From Coffea arabica (lineage: Eukaryota > Streptophyta > Magnoliopsida > Gentianales > Rubiaceae), in contig NC_092323.1 of assembly GCF_036785885.1 (NCBI RefSeq), positions 8,378,501-8,442,500 of the forward strand: a stretch of 64,000 nucleotides of DNA. Direction: 5' to 3'. The notes under the pieces are model-generated. The model saw only the letters and a program-made list of their open reading frames with translations. It was not told the DNA's origin and searched no databases. This document shows positions 59,149-64,000 of this stretch, one piece after another. Every line of letters begins with the position of its first letter. Position 1 is the first letter of the stretch. Both the position numbers and the translations under genes were made by a program.

Positions 59149-59793
59149 GGGTCCGTTTGATAACATTAAAAAGTGCTGAATCTGAATTTTTTCAGACATT
59201 CAGATGTTTTGAGTGTTTGATAAATGAAAATCTATTTGCTGAACTTGTTAAGCAGTGCTGAACCCGTGTGTATTTTTTTCAGCACAAGAATCCTAACTGA
59301 ATGCTTAATTCTGATAAGAATCAATATAATTACTTCAACTACCTTATCTTATCTACCAAATCTACCCTTGTTTGTTAATTATGTTCAAAATTCTTATCTA
59401 ATTAAACAACTTAATATTCTCTATCTAACGATTTTTAGTTTCTCTTTTCTCCCTTTTTAATAACTTTCACATCTTCTCCATACTACTCATATAATATATT
59501 TCATCTTTTATATTAATTTGATTTAAAAATAAATATTGTCATTTTCATACCTTACAATTTTAAACTAATTAAATCATAGATTCTATTTCTCTTTTGAATG
59601 AAAGGATATAAAGGCAAAATTGTCAAATTAAACTTATTAAGCATTCAGCTATAAATATTTATCAAACAGTATAAATAGGTTTAGCATTAAAATTCAGATA
59701 TTCATATATTTTTTTCAGTGCTTAAAATTCAGCACATTAATTGTTTCAGTATTCAGATTTCAGAATTCAGATTCAGTTTTATCAAACGGAACC
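59149..59793. mobile_element. PIF/Harbinger-like MITE, 645 bp
   Basis: Termini GGGTCCGTTTGATAACATTA and, inverted, GGTTCCGTTTGATAAAACTG, flanked by TAA (59,146-59,148 and 59,794-59,796). Subterminal repeats of CTGAATCTGAA/TTCAGATTCAG and AGTGCTGAA motifs recur on both arms. It is related by terminus and target to the element at 48,134-48,913. No transposase. Confidence 0.8.
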
Positions 59794-59796
59794 TAA

Positions 59797-61746
59797 GTTG
59801 TCGTTGCTTGTATTTGTATAAAATCAACTTGGTTTAGTGGTCATATGAATTTGAATCACTACCGTTTCTTGAAGTTCTCTTGTTTTGTCGTTCACTTGTT
59901 CCCTGTTTTGCTTTTGAAGAATTAGAATTTGGATTTCGTAGGCTAAATCTACAAAGCTTTGGAACGTAACATGAGCTTGAGCCCCATCCATTCCATAGCA
60001 AGCATCAGTTTTTCCATTTGATCCTTGTTTGATTGGTTCCATTGGGTTTTCTCTGATAAGCCCAGTAAAGTGGTTCCTGCTAACCGCTGGTTTGCATGTT
60101 GAGCCCATTCAGTTTTGACTTCTTTAGTGTCCACGTTTAAATTTGTGGTCATTTGTGGGCTGTATCATCACCCAAAGGAATCCATGCCAAATTGTACCCA
60201 AATAATATATTATGTTTCACCTAAAAAGAGAGTATAACCTATACATAATTCAAAGTTGATCAGGTACGGTATTTGAGGTGTCAATTTCAATACAAAAATG
60301 AATAAATATAATAACTAACCAGAAGATAAGGAAACAATCCCAAGAGTGGCTGAAAAATCACTCATAATGACTTACTAAGGCTTCTTTCTTTCTTTCTTTC
60401 TTTTTTTTTTTCTTTTAACATGAAGTCAGTAGCCTTTAGGAGTTAAGCCTACCCGAACCAGTGCCTTTAGGAGCTTCTTTCTTCCTTGCCTGAATTAGAA
60501 TTACATAGACGCCCCACCCTGCAATCCATCGTATTCTGCTTCTTCTGGCAAAACCACTTGATAGGCTTTGCGATAATATACACAAGTTGCCATTGGGATT
60601 TTCCTCATAGTTCTTGACTTCATTGCCGTCTAATGTAGCATGTCCGTAGTTGTCTCACTATTAATTGAAAAGATGTGTAGTTTTGGGCTGATTGGAAGCG
60701 ATTTTAGGAGCTCATATCCACCCATGCTTTTTTAGGTTTCTCAATTCTCAGTTGACCCCAGCAGAGGTTGCTTTCGACGGGGTAGCTAGGGAGGATTGTG
60801 AGCCTTAGTTGCAACTAAATTGAAGGAAGGTCATGAAATGACGGACTCATTGACAGGTAACCCCGTGCGTGCTTGTTTGTCATTTCTGTGCACATCCTAT
60901 CGGTACAAAATAAGCATCAAACGGCAATCTTGTTTAATGATACAAGGAGCAAAGCTTGACGAAATCCGTGAACAGAGATTTTTCACTTGCTATGTATTGG
61001 TGTTGCAATAATTGCTTCATCAACTGCCTGATGGCATGCTATTGAAGCAAACAATATCAAAGTCCGTGAAAGCTCCACAGTGAGGTCTTGACGAGAAATA
61101 AATGTATTGTAGAATTGCTATTGGTGCTGTGTACGCGTATTATCAAGTAATGGGGTAATACAGCATAACGATTTGCTTGGTTTTCTAATCACCATAAGAC
61201 ACTCTGAGTCTGAGGGATGTGGACTTGAATTATAGCTTACAAACAATAGGGCACATTCTTGTGTTGATAACAAAATCGTAGCAAATGTGGTAGGAACATA
61301 CAACTTAAGCTCCGAAGTCGACGATCCTACTTTAATGCTTACCTAAGAAGGCGGGCAGAATTAAATTTCTTTCAAATAGGATGGTGACAACTATCTGAAG
61401 GCAGCCATGGGCACATCCCAAACAGGTGGGGAGGGGCCTCAGAAATAAAGGGCAGGTAAGAAATTATAGGTCGCTTGTCTAATCCATCTATTTTTCTTTG
61501 ATTTTGTGTCCTTTATGGTCCTCTAGCAGGCCTCAGGCAATTTTCAGAGGCCACAGGAGGATTTCAAGAAGTCCCAAGTTCAACTATTACCTTTTACGTT
61601 ATGTATTGGTTTGGAATTAGGAAAAAGATTAATCACCCTTTGTCTTCAGGAAGAGTACGATCATATTTTTGTTGGGTCAATATTACGTGATGTATTGGTT
61701 CGGAAATTGTCTTGAAAAAGAGTACAATCTTTTTTTTTTTAAAGTT
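59797..61746. other. No supported gene
   Basis: Minus-strand frames near 59,824-60,152 and plus-strand frames near 60,820-61,011 are short and unrecognised. A TTTC microsatellite lies near 60,385-60,405 and a CCTTTAGGAG direct repeat near 60,430-60,475. Confidence 0.4.
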
Positions 61747-62172
61747 GAGTAAATTACTGATAACCCTCCAATCATATTATCACACAACCACCTAACGTTT
61801 TAAAATATCCATAAATCTCCTAATGATTTTATGTAAAGTAAAAAATGGACAGAAAGTACATCCGACTATAATAGATTGATTAGATGAACTCTAAGTATAT
61901 GTATATGAAATTATAATATTCATTTTATTCACTTAACCCCTCCCTATGGTTTTGCATATACTTAAATAATCCTTTTATGATTCATGCAAAGTGGTTAGAC
62001 CCCTTAAGTAAGTATAATATTATTAATATTTCAATCAATGACATTATGCGATTTGCTTTCCATTAAAATTTTCACTTTACATATAACTACAAGAAAATTA
62101 TGCAGATTTTTTAAAACGTTAAAGGGATTAGATGGAAAAAAGAGACACATGGCAGTTATTGATAATTTACCC
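61747..62172. mobile_element. Probable degraded TIR element, about 426 bp
   Basis: The left end GAGTAAATTACTGATAACCC and, inverted, the right end GGGTAAATTATCAATAACTG are similar. A second inverted pair lies inside (CTAACGTTTTAAAATAT against TTTTTTAAAACGTTAAAG). The ends are diverged and no target duplication is evident. Confidence 0.5.
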
Positions 62173-62272
62173 TTTTTGGTTCTAGAGTATTTGCCAAAGG
62201 GCCATATAAAAAAAAAGTATAAAACGATGTTGGATGATAAATTATTGAGAGTGAAATTACTATAATGAATTT

Positions 62273-64000
62273 ATTGGTCATAACTAGTTATCTAAGGTTC
62301 GAAGGGATAAAACAACCCTATCATTTCATACAATGTGGACGCAGCACATGTAATTATTGGACATCATCTCATAATTAAAAAAGACCCAATCGAGACTTTT
62401 TTCTTCATATATATATATTGCATGTGTGTTTTGGTGGGGAGGGGGGGGGGAAATCAAACAACCAACCCCGTTTTATTCATTTTATTCACTTAATCCACCA
62501 CATAATTGCAATTAGTAAATTATCTAATCGCTGCCGTCTCAGTCAAAACTGTCGTACTACTGGTTGATTCGGTAGTCGGAAAAATTAGCCATCCAATTCC
62601 AATTTCTAAGACTGCAGCCACAACTTGACTTGACTTGGACACTTGGTCGTTAGCAGAAGTCCAAGTCTGCCGGGGCACTTCTGTCATTTCATCATCACGA
62701 AAAATTATTTTATTATTGTTCCTCTCTTTGACTCGTCCCTCTATAAAGTCTCCAAAATATCATAGCAGTACTACAACTTTGACAAACTCCAATGCTCGTC
62801 CGGGCCAAAAAGCCAAAATAAAGCATCCGACCAGAAATTTCTCCATTTCTCTACCTCTCTAAATTTCGAGTGACCATTTCTTTATTTCTCTGGAATTCGA
62901 GAGAGCTTGAACGTTGAAGTTTGAAGTCACAGATTTTTCTTAGTTTCTTGTACGACGTTGCTCAGGATCATTTACATTTTTCACGAACTTGGATGAATAT
63001 GAAATAACTCTTGAAAAAAAAAAAGAAAAGAAAAGGAAAGACAGACCAAGAAAAGAACGGGAAAAGATTACAGAAATCCTGATCGGATTAGTCAGCAACA
63101 GTTTTTCTTCGATGATTTCCATACTAGTAGTGTTGTTTTCCATAGGTACTGTTTTCTGAAAAAAGGGCTCGGCATTTCCAGTTTTTGCTTTGATGATGGA
63201 CATGACATGCGAGTTTCAGACCACTTCTCCTCATGCTAGATCAGAAGCTCAGACCAAATCTTTTCCCTGGTTCTACTTGGTTTTGAGAGCTTTTTCCATC
63301 AGTATTGTAGATCACCGAGTATGCATTGTGCACATGGAAGTGTACTAGTATAAATTAGTTGATGAAGCGTAGCCGGCGTTCCCATTTATTGTGATTATTC
63401 AATAATGTGAAAACGATCTGAACTTTTGATCTAACTCTTCTTCTATGGCAACTCAAGAGTCAAGACCTCAACTACTCCCTGAGCCTCCTAATGCAATAAT
63501 AGTAGTGTATCTGAATGATTCGCTTGCTGATAAATAATTGTTCGTGTGATTTGCGATCTCCATTTGCTTGTGGTTTATCTGTTCACTGAATCAGCAGGAG
63601 TTAGTAAAAGAAATGGTGGGATCTGTCTGGCAAATGTAAGAAAGTCAAAAAAACCTCTCATCTTATAAAAATTGAAACATTTCATCTTCAGTAACGCCAC
63701 GCATTATTGGCAGAGTCAAACTAGCAACGTTCCCAATCGTTTGACATGACAGTAGGCAAGCTTTGTTGATGGCTTCAGGAATTACGTTGGTCTCGCTACA
63801 TTAGTTGTCAAAATAACGTGTTTGACTCTGGCATTTAGTTTCTCTTTATGACTATCCTTTTTTCTTCATGGAGCTAGAAATTAATAACAGGGCAGGACTA
63901 CTAAAACTAAATAAAGATCTGAATTCACATTGGGTCTTTAGTTCCGCAGGCATCTGTAAAGTGCGACATCCAATTTTGAAGGATAACGGAGGCGTTATAC
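62273..64000. other. No supported gene
   Basis: The segment includes a (TA)n tract near 62,410, a G-run near 62,435-62,450, and pyrimidine-rich sequence near 62,840-62,900 that could belong to a promoter or leader of a gene beyond the right edge. Open frames here are under 90 codons. Confidence 0.4.

Noticed and set aside
59824..60152. Minus-strand overlapping frames possibly from a retrotransposon gag
   Set aside because: No zinc knuckle, protease or reverse-transcriptase motif found; no LTR pair seen nearby.

Overview
This is plant nuclear DNA. It has long AT-rich intergenic stretches, GT-AG introns, many short inverted-repeat transposons and SINEs, and three genes recognisable at protein level. 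It is a eudicot; an asterid is my guess only. There is no operon, CRISPR array, prophage or other prokaryotic system.

Layout. 3-705 holds the last three exons of an unidentified membrane protein whose start lies outside the window. 706-12,100 is mostly intergenic: a G-box-rich promoter-like patch, a 974-bp Mutator-type MITE with a perfect 9-bp target duplication, a small MITE, a full-length SINE with a 14-bp target duplication, and another MITE. 12,180-17,896 is an eight-exon CYP90B1/DWF4 gene (steroid 22-hydroxylase of brassinosteroid synthesis) with a 3.6-kb last intron. 19,360-20,910 holds a SINE, a 120-bp duplication carrying its 5' end, and an orphan exon on the minus strand. 21,959-27,495 is a complete 16-exon SDH1 gene (mitochondrial succinate dehydrogenase flavoprotein). 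27.5-38.3 kb is intergenic with a Stowaway MITE, a 1.77-kb TIR element, a tandem 87-bp duplication and another TIR element. 38,556-40,463 is an intronless GRAS regulator of the SCL4/SCL7 type with two polyglutamine tracts and a start-stop AUGUAA just upstream. 45-51 kb holds a hAT-like element, a small gene with an in-frame tandem exon duplication (46,759-47,511), a Harbinger-like MITE with a nested SINE-like insert, and a second member of the Mutator-type MITE family. 51.3-52.5 kb is a possible small two-exon gene whose intron carries three 135-bp tandem repeats. The right end holds a tRNA-like sequence, further MITEs and a minus-strand hypothetical gene (58,229-58,792).

The genes do not form a pathway. 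The main biological point is gene order. As I remember Arabidopsis locus numbers, DWF4 (At3g50660) lies beside SCL7 (At3g50650), and SDH1-1 (At5g66760) lies beside SCL4 (At5g66770). DWF4, SDH1 and one SCL4/7-type gene sit together here on one strand. This looks like the ancestral block from which the two Arabidopsis segments arose by duplication and reciprocal loss.
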